The notes under the pieces: generated by a model
The model's input: only the letters and a program-made list of their open reading frames with translations
Told to the model about the DNA's origin: nothing
Database searches by the model: none
Position numbers and translations under genes: made by a program
Part shown: piece by piece, positions 22,095 to 31,371 of the stretch
How the letters are laid out: each line of letters begins with the position of its first letter
How positions within the stretch are numbered: the stretch's first letter is position 1
Assembly: GCF_001298525.1 (NCBI RefSeq)
Contig: NZ_CP012678.1
Coordinates: forward strand, 2,294,001-2,358,000
Source: Psychrobacter urativorans
GTDB taxonomy: Bacteria; Pseudomonadota; Gammaproteobacteria; Pseudomonadales; Moraxellaceae
Reading direction: 5' to 3'
Length of the DNA: 64,000 nucleotides

Positions 22095-22567
22095 AACAGC
22101 TTCACGCGATTGCGGCGACGACCTGTCATATCAGCAATGCAATGACTGACAATACGGCGCAAGCGGTCTGACTTGGTAAGCTGTACATCGCCACTAATAG
22201 CGCCTTGGCTTGTGGTGTCGTAGTCAACATAGTTATCAGCGATAAGCGCAGCCGCTTCGTGCATAACGGCACGCTTATAAGTACGGTCAAACCTATCTTT
22301 ACTGATACGCTTATCAGATAAATGACGCTGTAGAGTCAGCAAACTAAAAAAGGGGGCAGGTAAGTCGCCGTTGACCGTATCATATGCACCGTTGATATAA
22401 CCCGCGATACGCTCAGCGCCAAGCGTTTTATCAATCCGCATGAGCTGCACCATGTCATCTGTATTGACAGACGGCAGATGCGCATAATGGTTTGGGACGT
22501 TTTGCGCTTGGACTTGCTGATTGATCAACATGACATTACCTGCAGATAAAAGAAAAGCGGTAGTCAC
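22091..22567 (-). CDS. L: Head completion protein L (P2 gpL)
   Basis: 158 residues starting at a GTG (an ATG 12 codons later is possible). Family features: DLPAPFFSLLTLQRHLSDKR, YKRAVMHEAAALIADNY, and the C-terminal LRRIVSHCIADMTGRRRNRV. It plugs the filled head before tail joining. A 67-nt gap separates it from M. Confidence 0.9.
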   Translation of the reverse strand: MTTAFLLSAGNVMLINQQVQAQNVPNHYAHLPSVNTDDMVQLMRIDKTLGAERIAGYINGAYDTVNGDLPAPFFSLLTLQRHLSDKRISKDRFDRTYKRAVMHEAAALIADNYVDYDTTSQGAISGDVQLTKSDRLRRIVSHCIADMTGRRRNRVKLL

Positions 22568-22634
22568 TTTGACGTTGGTATGATGCGATCAGCAAATAGC
22601 ATTGTCTTAGTGAGCCGCTTCCCGGGTGGGGACG

Positions 22635-23366
22635 TTACTCAGCAGCTACTTTTCGCAGCTGCCCGAGGTCTTTTTTGCAGCCAACAGAGTCATCAAGCTT
22701 AATCGCAGTTTCATAAGCATGGATGGCTTCGTCAGGCTTGGCATCTTTTAAGCTGTCACCAAGCACGCGGTATAATTTAGCGCGCACTTGGTCTGGCATA
22801 TCTTGAGCAGTCGTACTATCAATAGCACGTAGGATGAGTTCAGCATGAGCGCCGACATTATCGACGTTTTTAAGCATTTCATCGGATAACTGCTCGACAA
22901 ATACGGTCGCAACATCACGAGTAAATGGCTCAGGCATCACAAAATCATTGAGCAATGCATACTCAGCAATATCAATAGCGGTCTTAAATTCATGAGCGTC
23001 TAGACACCACACCATCAGCTTGACCAGCATGTCATTTTGACCGCCAACACCTTCAGCAATCGTGCCTTCAATCCAAGGCAAGTAGAATGGCAAGAACTCT
23101 TTTTTAAGTTCTATCTTATGACTGATGGATTGGATGTTTGATAGGTGCTGGTCATCGTTCCAAAACTTCAGTTCGATGTTGCTGCCAGCATCAGGATTGG
23201 TGTCGTCATCAGGCGCATCATTGATGGGTGTCGATTGACTAACCATCGTTGTACCAGTGCGACGACCTAAGACCTGCGCTGATAAGCGCGGGTCAGCATT
23301 GGCAGAAGCGGCTTTACGTGCCGCTTGCGTTTTAACAAAGTGAGCGCGTAAAGAATTAGTTTTCAT
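22635..23366 (-). CDS. M: Terminase small/endonuclease subunit M (P2 gpM)
   Basis: 243 residues of the P2 gpM family: N-terminal basic DNA-binding part, then FLPFYLPWIEGTIAEGVGGQ and DMLVKLMVWCLDAHEFKTAI. With P it cuts cos ends. The stop-to-start distance to N is zero. Confidence 0.9.
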   Translation of the reverse strand: MKTNSLRAHFVKTQAARKAASANADPRLSAQVLGRRTGTTMVSQSTPINDAPDDDTNPDAGSNIELKFWNDDQHLSNIQSISHKIELKKEFLPFYLPWIEGTIAEGVGGQNDMLVKLMVWCLDAHEFKTAIDIAEYALLNDFVMPEPFTRDVATVFVEQLSDEMLKNVDNVGAHAELILRAIDSTTAQDMPDQVRAKLYRVLGDSLKDAKPDEAIHAYETAIKLDDSVGCKKDLGQLRKVAAE

Positions 23367-24368
23367 TTAAGCCTCCACGACGATGTTTTCGATAAGAACG
23401 GCTTTGCGATAGTCTTGTACCACATAGCATTCATTCACTGACTGATAATCAGTAGTGCGATTCCATTCAGGTTCATCACGCAAGTGACGGCGTAAAGTAC
23501 CGCGCTGCTGATAGATAGACAGATTGTCATAGCTGGTGATTAAGATAGCATTTGGTAAGAAAAACGCGGGGGTATCAACAGATAGTGTGCCCAGCTGCTT
23601 TTTTTGATAAAGTGCGTTGGCAGCTGCTTGCTCAGTGGCGGCTTGTTTTTGATTAATTAGACCGATGTATTTATCAGATACCAGATTGCGATTGGTAATC
23701 ACGACCAAATCATCCGCATCCTGAAACTCTTCACCGATTAGCTCATTGACTGCCATTTCCACCAGCGCATCAATATTCTTAAATTCATGCGTAGAACCAA
23801 TCGAAATACCATCAATATGACGTTCTGGGCTATAACCACGGATTTTTTCCAGCCAACCGATATTGACATCTTGTAGCTTTGGATAGAGCGATTTATTAGA
23901 CGTCTTGGCGCGGTGCGTGCCGTTAAAGCCAATACGCTGCTTATCCTGCGCGACTGATTTGACGCCCAAGTTCGCCATACGTAGCTGAAAATCAGGTAGA
24001 TGACCCCAATTGTCAATAACGTCATAGTCATAAGCAATGTCATAGTCAGTCTGGGTGCATAAGTAATCATCAACGCCTTCTACGTCACCAAGATGTGTTG
24101 GGCGGCGCGGTTGGCTCCGAGTGTCAGTAGTGCTGGCAACAGTTCGACCGTTACCAAGCGCAAGCTTTTGACCATGTGCCTGCTTAACAGGCTGGATATT
24201 GATACGTGCCAAAAAGTCGGTTTGCTCTTGGTACGCCTCAATCATTTTTTGTTCAGGTGTTGGAGAGACAGTCATTGGGGCGGCAAAGTTTTCACTACCG
24301 TTCACCCGCGCCACTTGCTTTTTATAATCTTGCAACGCAAGGGCGGTTATATCATCTAAAACGTACAT
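23367..24368 (-). CDS. N: Major capsid protein N (P2 gpN)
   Basis: 333 residues from ATG 24368, chosen for its AGGA 6 nt upstream; an ATG at 24380 is in frame. Diagnostic regions: the middle TQTDYDIAYDYDVIDNWGHL and FNGTHRAK, then DALVEMAVNELI. The capsid protein forms the head after cleavage in P2. Confidence 0.93.
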   Translation of the reverse strand: MYVLDDITALALQDYKKQVARVNGSENFAAPMTVSPTPEQKMIEAYQEQTDFLARINIQPVKQAHGQKLALGNGRTVASTTDTRSQPRRPTHLGDVEGVDDYLCTQTDYDIAYDYDVIDNWGHLPDFQLRMANLGVKSVAQDKQRIGFNGTHRAKTSNKSLYPKLQDVNIGWLEKIRGYSPERHIDGISIGSTHEFKNIDALVEMAVNELIGEEFQDADDLVVITNRNLVSDKYIGLINQKQAATEQAAANALYQKKQLGTLSVDTPAFFLPNAILITSYDNLSIYQQRGTLRRHLRDEPEWNRTTDYQSVNECYVVQDYRKAVLIENIVVEA

Positions 24369-24404
24369 AGTTATCCTCATGAAAAATTAATGTTGATGCG
24401 CCAA

Positions 24405-25292
24405 TTAAAACGCTGTGAGCTGACCACCTGTGCCAGCATTCGGCGGAGTATTCGTCAAGTTAGTAGCAGGTTCAGATGACAGCTGGATTTTTAGCGCTTC
24501 AAAATCAGTCTTTAATTCAGACAATTGGGTCTTTAGCGTTGTATTTTCTTCAACCACACCATCAGTTTTGTCATTGAGCGTTTTAAATGACTGTAAGACC
24601 AATTCTTGCTCTTGAGTACTCATGCCTGATTTTTTGGAAGCAAAAATAGTAGATAGCTTTTGCAAAAAGCCATCACTTTCAGGTTGGGTATTCATATTTT
24701 GATTGTCGGTAGGTACTGTCTTTGGTTGCTCAGTGGTATTGGTGTTATCAATCACTGGCGCTGGGACATTTTTACTCATAAGGATAAGCTCTTGGTCATT
24801 AATGTCAGTACGCAAGGCGTCTGTATTACGGTTAAATTTGAGTGGCTCAATACCACGTGAGGCTGGTTGATCAGTCACTGCCAAGCCCACTAAGTAAGCG
24901 CGATCTGTATCTGCAAACTTTGGATAGAATTCGATAGACGTAAAAATCTTTTTACCTTTTTGATTGGCTTCAACCAAATCAGGCAGTACTGACAAAGTGG
25001 CATACAAGCACATCAACTGTACATCAACGCCATTTTGCCTAAACGTTTCCATCTGATGATCAACTTTGATGATGTCACCCAAAGCGCCTGCATCGTAATT
25101 ACTATTGAGTCCAGACCAGCGACCACTCATGTGCTCGCAGTTGATACGTGCCGTGTATTCAACAGGGTCATAAGTCTCGGACATATCAATAATTTGTTGT
25201 TGGGACAACGAACGACCGTCAACCGTCTGACCCTCACGGGCGACGCGAAAGCGTTTGACGACTCGTTTACCGGGCAATACAGGGTCAGCCAT
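24405..25292 (-). CDS. O: Capsid scaffold/protease O (P2 gpO)
   Basis: 295 residues. The N-terminal two-thirds match the P2 scaffold: VLPGKRVVKRFRVAREGQTV, INCEHMSGRW, GDIIKVDHQ, FTSIEFYPKFADTDRAYLVG, TDQPASRG. This region is a serine protease (His54 in CEHM is a probable catalytic residue). The C-terminal coiled part (TTLKTQLSELKTDFEALK) drives scaffolding. Confidence 0.92.
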   Translation of the reverse strand: MADPVLPGKRVVKRFRVAREGQTVDGRSLSQQQIIDMSETYDPVEYTARINCEHMSGRWSGLNSNYDAGALGDIIKVDHQMETFRQNGVDVQLMCLYATLSVLPDLVEANQKGKKIFTSIEFYPKFADTDRAYLVGLAVTDQPASRGIEPLKFNRNTDALRTDINDQELILMSKNVPAPVIDNTNTTEQPKTVPTDNQNMNTQPESDGFLQKLSTIFASKKSGMSTQEQELVLQSFKTLNDKTDGVVEENTTLKTQLSELKTDFEALKIQLSSEPATNLTNTPPNAGTGGQLTAF

Positions 25293-25387
25293 AATGAATC
25301 TCAGTTGCTAAAGTTTATGAGTAGGTTTGGTAACTTTTAAATAGGCTTTAGTTTGTCGGCTAAAGGGGGTGACGGGCAACCGGTTGT

Positions 25388-25412
25388 TAACCGTAAAGCG
25401 CCTTTACGGTTA
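25388..25412 (+). promoter_or_regulatory. 25-bp palindrome upstream of P (late-promoter element)
   Basis: Arms TAACCGTAAAG and CTTTACGGTTA around CGC, identical on the transcribed strand to the copy before V. 45 nt separate it from the P ATG. TATAAG at about 25442 would place transcription start roughly 54 nt from the palindrome centre. Being symmetric and lying between divergent O and P, it could serve both. Confidence 0.6.
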
Positions 25413-25457
25413 CAAAGCGCGTGGTTGCAAGGGTTGCGAGCTATAAGCTATAGCACT

Positions 25458-27260
25458 ATGACTACTGACCAAATTGACATCATTGATGCTGCCATTGCTG
25501 ACAATCGCGAACGCGCAAGATTGCTCTACGCGCAAGGCCTGAGCGTCACTCAAATCTCAAAAGAATTAAACGAAAAGCGCCCAACGGTTGCCAGTTGGAA
25601 ACAGCGTGACGCATGGGTGCGTGCCAGTATTTTTGAGAATGTAAAATCAGCGATGCAAGCTCGGATGCTTATGCTGATTAACATGGATAAAAAAGGAAAT
25701 GCTGAATATAAAGAAATTGACTTCTTTAACCAGCAATTAGAGCGGACAGCAAAAATCGAGCGTTATAACGACGGTGGTAACGGCGCGACACTGAATCCGA
25801 AACTCTCTAATAGATATAAAGAAGATCGTAAGCCTGCTGTCAGAAACTTGTTTACAGAAGAAGACATTGATGCGCTAGAAGAAGCCTTTAACTTGATGCT
25901 TGAGCCATATCCGTTCCAGCAACGTTGGGTCGAAATATTGAACGGCAACAAGAAGCATCGCGCTGCGCGTATATTTATGATGCTCAAGTCTCGTCAGATT
26001 GGTGCCACGTATGTCATCGCACTATGGGCGTTGATAAATGCATTAAGGACTAAAAAAAATAAGATTTTCTTGTCAGCAAGTAAGGCGCAGGCGTATCAAT
26101 TTATCGAATACATTAAATCTTTTGTATTTGAAATATTAGGCAGGAATATTGGTGGGGAGCCAATCGTACTGTCGTTAGAAGACAATACGCAGGTCAGTCT
26201 GTATTACATGGGCACTAACGCATTGACGGCACAGGGTCGTCATGGCGATGTAATCATGGATGAGTTTTTCTGGATTCGTAAATTTAAAGAGTTCCGCGCT
26301 GTCGCATCAGGCATGGCGTCACAAAGTCACTTTCAACAAGTTTATTTATCTACGCCAAGCAGTGTCTTGCATGAAGCCTATGCGTTTTGGACAGGTAAAG
26401 ATGGTGTCAATAAAAAAGATATTGATACATCACACAGCGCATTAAAGGGTGGTCGTTACTGTGACGACGGAAAGTGGCGGTTAATTGTCACTATCAAAGA
26501 TGCAATTAGAGGTGGTTTTGACAAACTTGATATAGCACAGCTGCTACTGGAATACACACCCGAACGATTTGCAAACCTGTTTATGTGTGTCTTTTTAGAT
26601 GACAGTAACAGCTACTTTCCGTTGTCAGTACTGCAGCCGAATATGGTTGATAGCTGGCAGATTTGGGACGACTTTACACCGCTGGGTAGTAAGAAGTTTG
26701 CCAAACCAGTTTGGGTAGGTTATGACCCAAGCTTTACCGGTGATAGACCGGCATTGGCAGTTGTTGCCCCACCCGAAAAAGAAGGTCAGCCGTATCGTAT
26801 CTTAGAGCGTATGCACCTTGACCACATGCCACCACACGTCCAAGCCCAGCATATCAAAAAGATTTGCGAGCGTTACGATGTTGAGTTTTTAGGTATCGAT
26901 ACAACAGGGGCTGGTATCTCAGTCGCTGAACACGTTAAAAAATTCTATCCGAACTACACCGCCATTATCTATAGCGTTGAGAGTAAGACGCGCATGGCGC
27001 TCAGAGTAAAAGAGCTTTTTACCAGACGCAAATTACATTTTGATGCAGGCAGCATTGATATTGCCAAGGCATTTATTGCTATCAAGCAAGCATTAACTGG
27101 CAGTCAACGCCAAATGACGTTTGTTAGTAGCCGAAGTAAAGAAGTTGGTCACAGTGATATTGCATGGGCAATCATGAACGCGCTCGAAAAAGCACCACTT
27201 GCAAGTACAGACCAAATCAATGACGGCGTCCACAAATCACGAATAAAGGTACATAGATGA
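25458..27260 (+). CDS. P: Terminase ATPase subunit P (P2 gpP)
   Basis: 600 residues from ATG 25458, aligned with P2 P at the N-terminal helix-turn-helix (GLSVTQISKELNEKRPTVAS). Walker A-like LKSRQIGATY lies near residue 175, Walker B VIMDEFFW near 266. The C-terminal nuclease part shows GYDPSFTGD near 420 and LGIDTTGAG. It powers packaging. The upstream in-frame extension to 25353 covers the promoter palindrome and is rejected. Confidence 0.94.
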   Translation: MTTDQIDIIDAAIADNRERARLLYAQGLSVTQISKELNEKRPTVASWKQRDAWVRASIFENVKSAMQARMLMLINMDKKGNAEYKEIDFFNQQLERTAKIERYNDGGNGATLNPKLSNRYKEDRKPAVRNLFTEEDIDALEEAFNLMLEPYPFQQRWVEILNGNKKHRAARIFMMLKSRQIGATYVIALWALINALRTKKNKIFLSASKAQAYQFIEYIKSFVFEILGRNIGGEPIVLSLEDNTQVSLYYMGTNALTAQGRHGDVIMDEFFWIRKFKEFRAVASGMASQSHFQQVYLSTPSSVLHEAYAFWTGKDGVNKKDIDTSHSALKGGRYCDDGKWRLIVTIKDAIRGGFDKLDIAQLLLEYTPERFANLFMCVFLDDSNSYFPLSVLQPNMVDSWQIWDDFTPLGSKKFAKPVWVGYDPSFTGDRPALAVVAPPEKEGQPYRILERMHLDHMPPHVQAQHIKKICERYDVEFLGIDTTGAGISVAEHVKKFYPNYTAIIYSVESKTRMALRVKELFTRRKLHFDAGSIDIAKAFIAIKQALTGSQRQMTFVSSRSKEVGHSDIAWAIMNALEKAPLASTDQINDGVHKSRIKVHR

Positions 27261-28264
27261 CAGACACAGATGAAAAAGCCATAACTGGTCAGAAAGTAAT
27301 CATGCATAGCTTTGGTGACCCTGAGCCGGTGCTTGATGGGCGCAGCATGTTTGAGTATGAATATTGTCCCATGTATCAAAATCACTATGAATATCCCTAC
27401 GATATTGATGCTGTGGCTAAGATGTATCATGCGACCAGTCACCACACCAGCGCGCTGATTACTAAGCGTAATGTACTTGTCAGCCTATACAAGCCGCATC
27501 CCAAGTTAAGCCGCCAAGCCTTTATTGGTCTAGTAATTAATCTATTAGTATTTGATAATGCTTATGTTCAAGTAGTACGTAATAGATTGGGTGGTGTGTT
27601 ACAGCTGCGACCAAAACTTGCACGTAATACACGCAAGTCAATCAAAGGAGAGGGTTATCACCATGTTGATTATAGACAAGGTGCGGCGATTGAATACAAT
27701 GAGCAAGTCATTCATATATTTAATCCCGACATCAATCAAGAAATTTATGGCGTTCCTGATTATCTGAGCAGTGTCAACGCCATTACACTCAATGAAGCTG
27801 CTACACTATTCCGCCGTCGGTATTACAAAAATGGTGCCCATGCTGGTTATATCTTGCATGTATCAGATCCATTATCGACACAAGAAGACGTTGACGATTT
27901 AGAAGATGCAGTGCGAGAATCAAAGGGCGCGGGTAACTTTAAGAACTTGTTTATGTACACACCAAATGGTAAACCTGATGGTGTTAAAGTTATTCCATTG
28001 GCAGAGGTCGCTGCCAAAGATGAGTTTGCTAATATCAAGATTGCATCGCGTGATGACACATTAGCCGGTCACCGCGTACCACCTCAACTTATGGGAGTGG
28101 TGCCAAACAATGCTGGCGGATTTGGTGACGCCAAGAAAGCTGCTGAAGTATTTTATTGGCATGAGATACTCACACTACAAAACATGCTACTCGACATCAA
28201 TGATCAGGTCGGTGAGACAATCATTAGCTTCAATGAGTACCAACTGACCAAATCTGACTCATAA
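27257..28264 (+). CDS. Q: Portal protein Q (P2 gpQ)
   Basis: 335 residues of the phage portal (PBSX/P2) family: MYHATSHHTSALITKRNVLV, DNAYVQVVRNRLGGV, EIYGVPDYLSSVNAI, RRRYYKNGAHAGYIL, HRVPPQLMGVVPNNAGGFGD. Twelve copies form the DNA entry ring. Overlaps P by 4 nt. Confidence 0.95.
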   Translation: MTDTDEKAITGQKVIMHSFGDPEPVLDGRSMFEYEYCPMYQNHYEYPYDIDAVAKMYHATSHHTSALITKRNVLVSLYKPHPKLSRQAFIGLVINLLVFDNAYVQVVRNRLGGVLQLRPKLARNTRKSIKGEGYHHVDYRQGAAIEYNEQVIHIFNPDINQEIYGVPDYLSSVNAITLNEAATLFRRRYYKNGAHAGYILHVSDPLSTQEDVDDLEDAVRESKGAGNFKNLFMYTPNGKPDGVKVIPLAEVAAKDEFANIKIASRDDTLAGHRVPPQLMGVVPNNAGGFGDAKKAAEVFYWHEILTLQNMLLDINDQVGETIISFNEYQLTKSDS

Positions 28265-28278
28265 ATTTATTTTTTAAT

Positions 28279-28312
28279 TAAAAGACCGCTCATTTTTTAG
28301 CGGTCTTTTTTT
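28279..28312 (+). terminator. Terminator after Q
   Basis: AAAGACCGCT and AGCGGTCTTT arms around CATTTTTT, then a run of T. Confidence 0.88.
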
Positions 28313-28335
28313 GTCGCCTGACCACGGCAAAAATC

Positions 28336-28352
28336 GCTCCCTCCCGCCCGAG
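28336..28352. other. Possible cos site core
   Basis: GC-rich CGCTCCCTCCCGCCCGA in otherwise AT-rich DNA, downstream of Q where P2 has cos. The opposite strand has GGGCGGGAGGG, reminiscent of the P2 GGCGAGGCGGGG end. Placement is suggestive only. Confidence 0.35.
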
Positions 28353-28506
28353 TTCTGCATACTTAATGCCCTTATTTTAATGCATCAAAATGCTGCCAGA
28401 ATGCCCACAGTTAAGCGATAGTCGTCTAAGGGCGTAATGCAATTTGATGCAGTATAATGCGACTTATGCGGCGTTTTTAGAGTCTTGAAATATTGGTACG
28501 GCAAAA

Positions 28507-28790
28507 AGAAAAGGTAATGGTGGTAATAAGTTAAAACTATGTATGTAAGTATATGATAATGCTGATTAATTTTATTACCCTTAAAAGGTAATAGATGGTA
28601 ACGAAAAAGGTAATATTTTATAAATACCATTTAAAACAATGACTTATATATATAGGGATATCACCTTTCTAAAAAGTAATTTGTTACTTATATATTACTT
28701 TTTTATTACCTTTTAATAAATTCTTATAAGCTATATAAATAAAGGGTTACAAGAGAATATTAAATAATTATTACCTTTATTACCTTTTTA
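28507..28790. repeat. Cluster of ATTACC(T)TT / AAAGGTAAT motifs
   Basis: About seven copies of AAAGGTAAT or its complement occur in both orientations within about 280 bp, next to the attachment site in a gene-free stretch (28313-28983). They resemble binding sites in an array, for instance integrase arm sites or iterons. The only frame here (about 81 codons on the minus strand) looks random. Nothing else is recognised in the stretch. Confidence 0.5.
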
Positions 28791-28983
28791 TTTGACTGTA
28801 TGAAATATCTAAGTATTAAAACCCATTAATCTTTACTGTGTACTTTTGGGCATATTATTAATTAACCGTGGGCTAGTAGTGGGCTGATATATAGGGTACA
28901 TATTGATGAATACTTATCACAGAAACGTTATATAACAAGGGGTTAGAGTTTTGATGCCTGAAGTCGTCACGTTATACAGAGGT

Positions 28984-29006
28984 TTCGAATCTCTCCGTCT
29001 CCGCCA
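28984..29006 (+). other. attR: tRNA-Ser 3' end fragment
   Basis: The segment TTCGAATCTCTC followed by CGTCTCC, G and CCA is the T-loop, T-stem, acceptor, discriminator and CCA of a tRNA. Discriminator G73 suggests tRNA-Ser. No 5' half is present, and the T-stem 5' strand (GAGGT) mispairs, so this is the duplicated 3' end at the prophage right boundary. A complete tRNA gene should lie at the left end outside the window. Confidence 0.75.
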
Positions 29007-29033
29007 AATTTAAGTACAATGTTTAAGAAAAAT

Positions 29034-29073
29034 AAAAAATCCCCAATCATATTTGTGATTGGGGATTTTTTTT
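29034..29073 (+). terminator. Terminator beyond attR
   Basis: AAAATCCCCAATCA and TGATTGGGGATTTT arms with T-run. Probably the original terminator of the tRNA gene used as attachment site. Confidence 0.85.
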
Positions 29074-29287
29074 GTATCTGGATTCATAATAATCTCACGT
29101 CAGTTCATCGTAATATCTCTTGACGCTACAGGCTTTTTTAATTTTATAAAGGTGCGAGTGGGTTACAATAGCTACATGAAGTGAACAATTTAGAGAATAA
29201 AAGACGAATGTGGTTATTGCTTGTATCCTCATTGCTATTTACTATCATAAGTATTGCTGTTTAATAAACAAATGTGAGGATAAGCCA

Positions 29288-30061
29288 ATGAAAAAACTAG
29301 CGTTGTATTTATTAGTTGGTGCTGCCCTTGTAGGTTGTGGCGGTGATGATTCTAGTTCTAACTCAAATTCTAGCCCTGATCCTAATCCAGACCCTAATCT
29401 TAGTGTTAAGCTAATGCCAGGTTTTTATGAAGGTAGAACAAATGAAAAAGAATTTTTAGAAGGTTTGGTTGACGATAATAGTAGGTTATGGTTTACCTAT
29501 GCAGAGGATAAGCCTGACAATGTCATAGGCTTTCTCAGCAGTAATGGTCCAATAATACTCAATAATAATAAATTTCAGGTATCAGCAAAAGGCTATCCTT
29601 ATGATAATAACCGTGCTTCTCGCGATAATACGATTACTGGTGATTATAAATTAGGCGTTATTAATGGTACATTCTACGAACTGCCTTCAAAACCGATAAC
29701 GTACAATCTAAAGCTCAAAACGGCTTCATTTAAAAAGCATACTTTGGACAAGATTGATAATAAAACAATCACTGCTCCGTTATATGTGACCAGTGGTACG
29801 GGTGCAGCTGAGGCAACAATTAAATTTACGACGAATGGTAACTTCACTGGTAAAGATATCAAAGGTTGTGATATTTCGGGTAAATTTACACAAGTTGCTT
29901 CACAACGATACTTTGAGAGCAGCATAACTTTTGGTCAAATTAACTGTTCTGCGGCTGGAGAAACGCTTACAGGGGTTGCGAGTTTAGATGATGTAGATAC
30001 TAACCTATTGATTCTTGGTACCAATGGTAGCAGTGGTAGAGGGATGTATTTTGGTAGCTGA
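29288..30061 (+). CDS. Lipoprotein, unknown
   Basis: 257 residues from ATG 29288 (GAGGATAAG upstream). Signal MKKLALYLLVGAALVGC with lipobox LVGC (Cys17), a Ser/Asn/Pro/Asp spacer, then a strand-rich domain with two Cys (KGCDISG, GQINCSA) that may form a disulfide. The regular beta pattern suggests a barrel- or lipocalin-like fold. Function unknown. First chromosomal gene after the prophage, closed by a terminator. Confidence 0.75.
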   Translation: MKKLALYLLVGAALVGCGGDDSSSNSNSSPDPNPDPNLSVKLMPGFYEGRTNEKEFLEGLVDDNSRLWFTYAEDKPDNVIGFLSSNGPIILNNNKFQVSAKGYPYDNNRASRDNTITGDYKLGVINGTFYELPSKPITYNLKLKTASFKKHTLDKIDNKTITAPLYVTSGTGAAEATIKFTTNGNFTGKDIKGCDISGKFTQVASQRYFESSITFGQINCSAAGETLTGVASLDDVDTNLLILGTNGSSGRGMYFGS

Positions 30062-30104
30062 TATTAGTAAGCAATTGGCATCATTTCTATTATTTGTTAA
30101 GTCT

Positions 30105-30141
30105 AAAAAAGCCCTAATCATTATTGATTAGGGCTTTTTTT
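30105..30141. terminator. Bidirectional terminator
   Basis: AAAAAAGCCCTAATCA and TGATTAGGGCTTTTTT arms between convergent genes. Confidence 0.9.
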
Positions 30142-30162
30142 ATGCCGCTAACGACATACTGA

Positions 30163-30978
30163 TTACTTAGTTAGTTTATTTAAAAATTCAATTTTTTGAC
30201 CATCCGTAAGTATCAATGTGCCTTCACTGATGATGATGGTGACATCTTGCGCATTTTTAATCGCGCGCATCACATTTATATCTTCAATACTGGTTTCAAT
30301 CACGATTGTACTCGACTGCTCAGGTGCAATAGGTGGTACAAACGTCGTGATTGGCACATTAAAATTTTTACCTTTGGCGAGCTTAGCATCTTGCATGAGC
30401 AGCGAGCCTTTAAAGCTTTGAATGGGAATTGTGCCTTCATTAGACAGTACAAACTGCAATTTAACTTGGTTTAGGCTATCACTATTACTGGTTTTGACAG
30501 GCAGTAGAGCGATAGGGTAAGTTTGCGCCTGAATCCGCCCAAGTTGTTGATTGGCGATAATAGGACTTTTCTTACCCGTAGGATTATTAGGATGAAGCCG
30601 CTCATATTCGCGCTGCTGTACTAGAGCCTGCTTAATGGTAGTACGCGGCACTGCGCCTGCCTCAAAGGCCTCACTAAGCTTCATACGTAGCATATAGCGG
30701 CTTAGTAGCTGCCTATCGCTCTCAGAAAGCTGCTCAAAGGTTTTCCCGAGCTTTTCCTGCCACTGATTGGAGTCTGTGGGTATGGACTGTTGGCTGGGGT
30801 CAGCTTGTGGCATGGAACAGCCGGTGATGACTGAACCCATAGCAAACGCTAGTAGCAATAATAGTAAGTGATGTGTGTGCTGTATAGAGCGGTTCAAAAT
30901 CGTGTGATATGACACGATAGATTTATTTATGAAAGTAGAGTTATCTGTTGATAACCGTTTTTTTAATAAAATTAACAT
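30163..30978 (-). CDS. Lipoprotein, unknown
   Basis: 271 residues. A long hydrophilic start precedes a hydrophobic stretch ending VITGC, a probable lipobox at about residue 54; the true start may be further in. A helical segment (about 70-130) is followed by a strand-rich C-terminal domain with LKLQFVLSNEGTIPIQS-like periplasmic beta pattern. No family recognised. Confidence 0.65.
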   Translation of the reverse strand: MLILLKKRLSTDNSTFINKSIVSYHTILNRSIQHTHHLLLLLLAFAMGSVITGCSMPQADPSQQSIPTDSNQWQEKLGKTFEQLSESDRQLLSRYMLRMKLSEAFEAGAVPRTTIKQALVQQREYERLHPNNPTGKKSPIIANQQLGRIQAQTYPIALLPVKTSNSDSLNQVKLQFVLSNEGTIPIQSFKGSLLMQDAKLAKGKNFNVPITTFVPPIAPEQSSTIVIETSIEDINVMRAIKNAQDVTIIISEGTLILTDGQKIEFLNKLTK

Positions 30979-31371
30979 TATCTACCTCCTTTTTACCTCA
31001 ATTTTTTTACCTCAAATTGCCAACTTTTCATTATTACTGTTCTTTAATTCTAATTTAGTGTGACTAAATTTTAGGCAATTAATCTAAGTTACCGACTTGA
31101 ATATACCTTGTTTTAAAAGAGATAGAGTCAAATCAGCGCGCAAGATTGTGTTAAATTTTGCAAGAAGATAAAAAATAGAGATTAAGGGTAGGCGGGATTA
31201 GATATCGTGTTTATGAGAGTAGTAGACAGAAAAACGTATTTGTCACGGCAAAGATAAAGGCTAGGCACGATTAAGTAAACCTAGCCTAAGAATATCTGCT
31301 AGTAAAAACTAGATAGAGATGGTTAGGCTATTAAGCAATAATAATAAAGTCAGTCTTTTTATGAGAGCTTA
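30979..31371. other. Intergenic, 393 bp
   Basis: AT-rich, no frame with coding character. A hairpin GGCTAGG/CCTAGCC at about 31258-31288, with T-rich sequence beyond it on the minus strand, may end the RHH transcript. Confidence 0.5.

Noticed and set aside
25353..25457. Upstream extension of the terminase P frame
   Set aside because: It spans the late-promoter palindrome, and the ATG at 25458 aligns with P2 P.
28385..28630. 81-codon minus-strand frame near attR
   Set aside because: Low-complexity, aromatic-rich composition, lying over repeated AT-rich motifs; no ribosome site.
28507..28790. CRISPR array
   Set aside because: Motifs are short, in both orientations, and irregularly spaced; no cas genes are present.
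28979..29006. Functional tRNA-Ser gene
   Set aside because: Only the 3' end is present; upstream sequence has no D-arm or anticodon arm and the T-stem mispairs.
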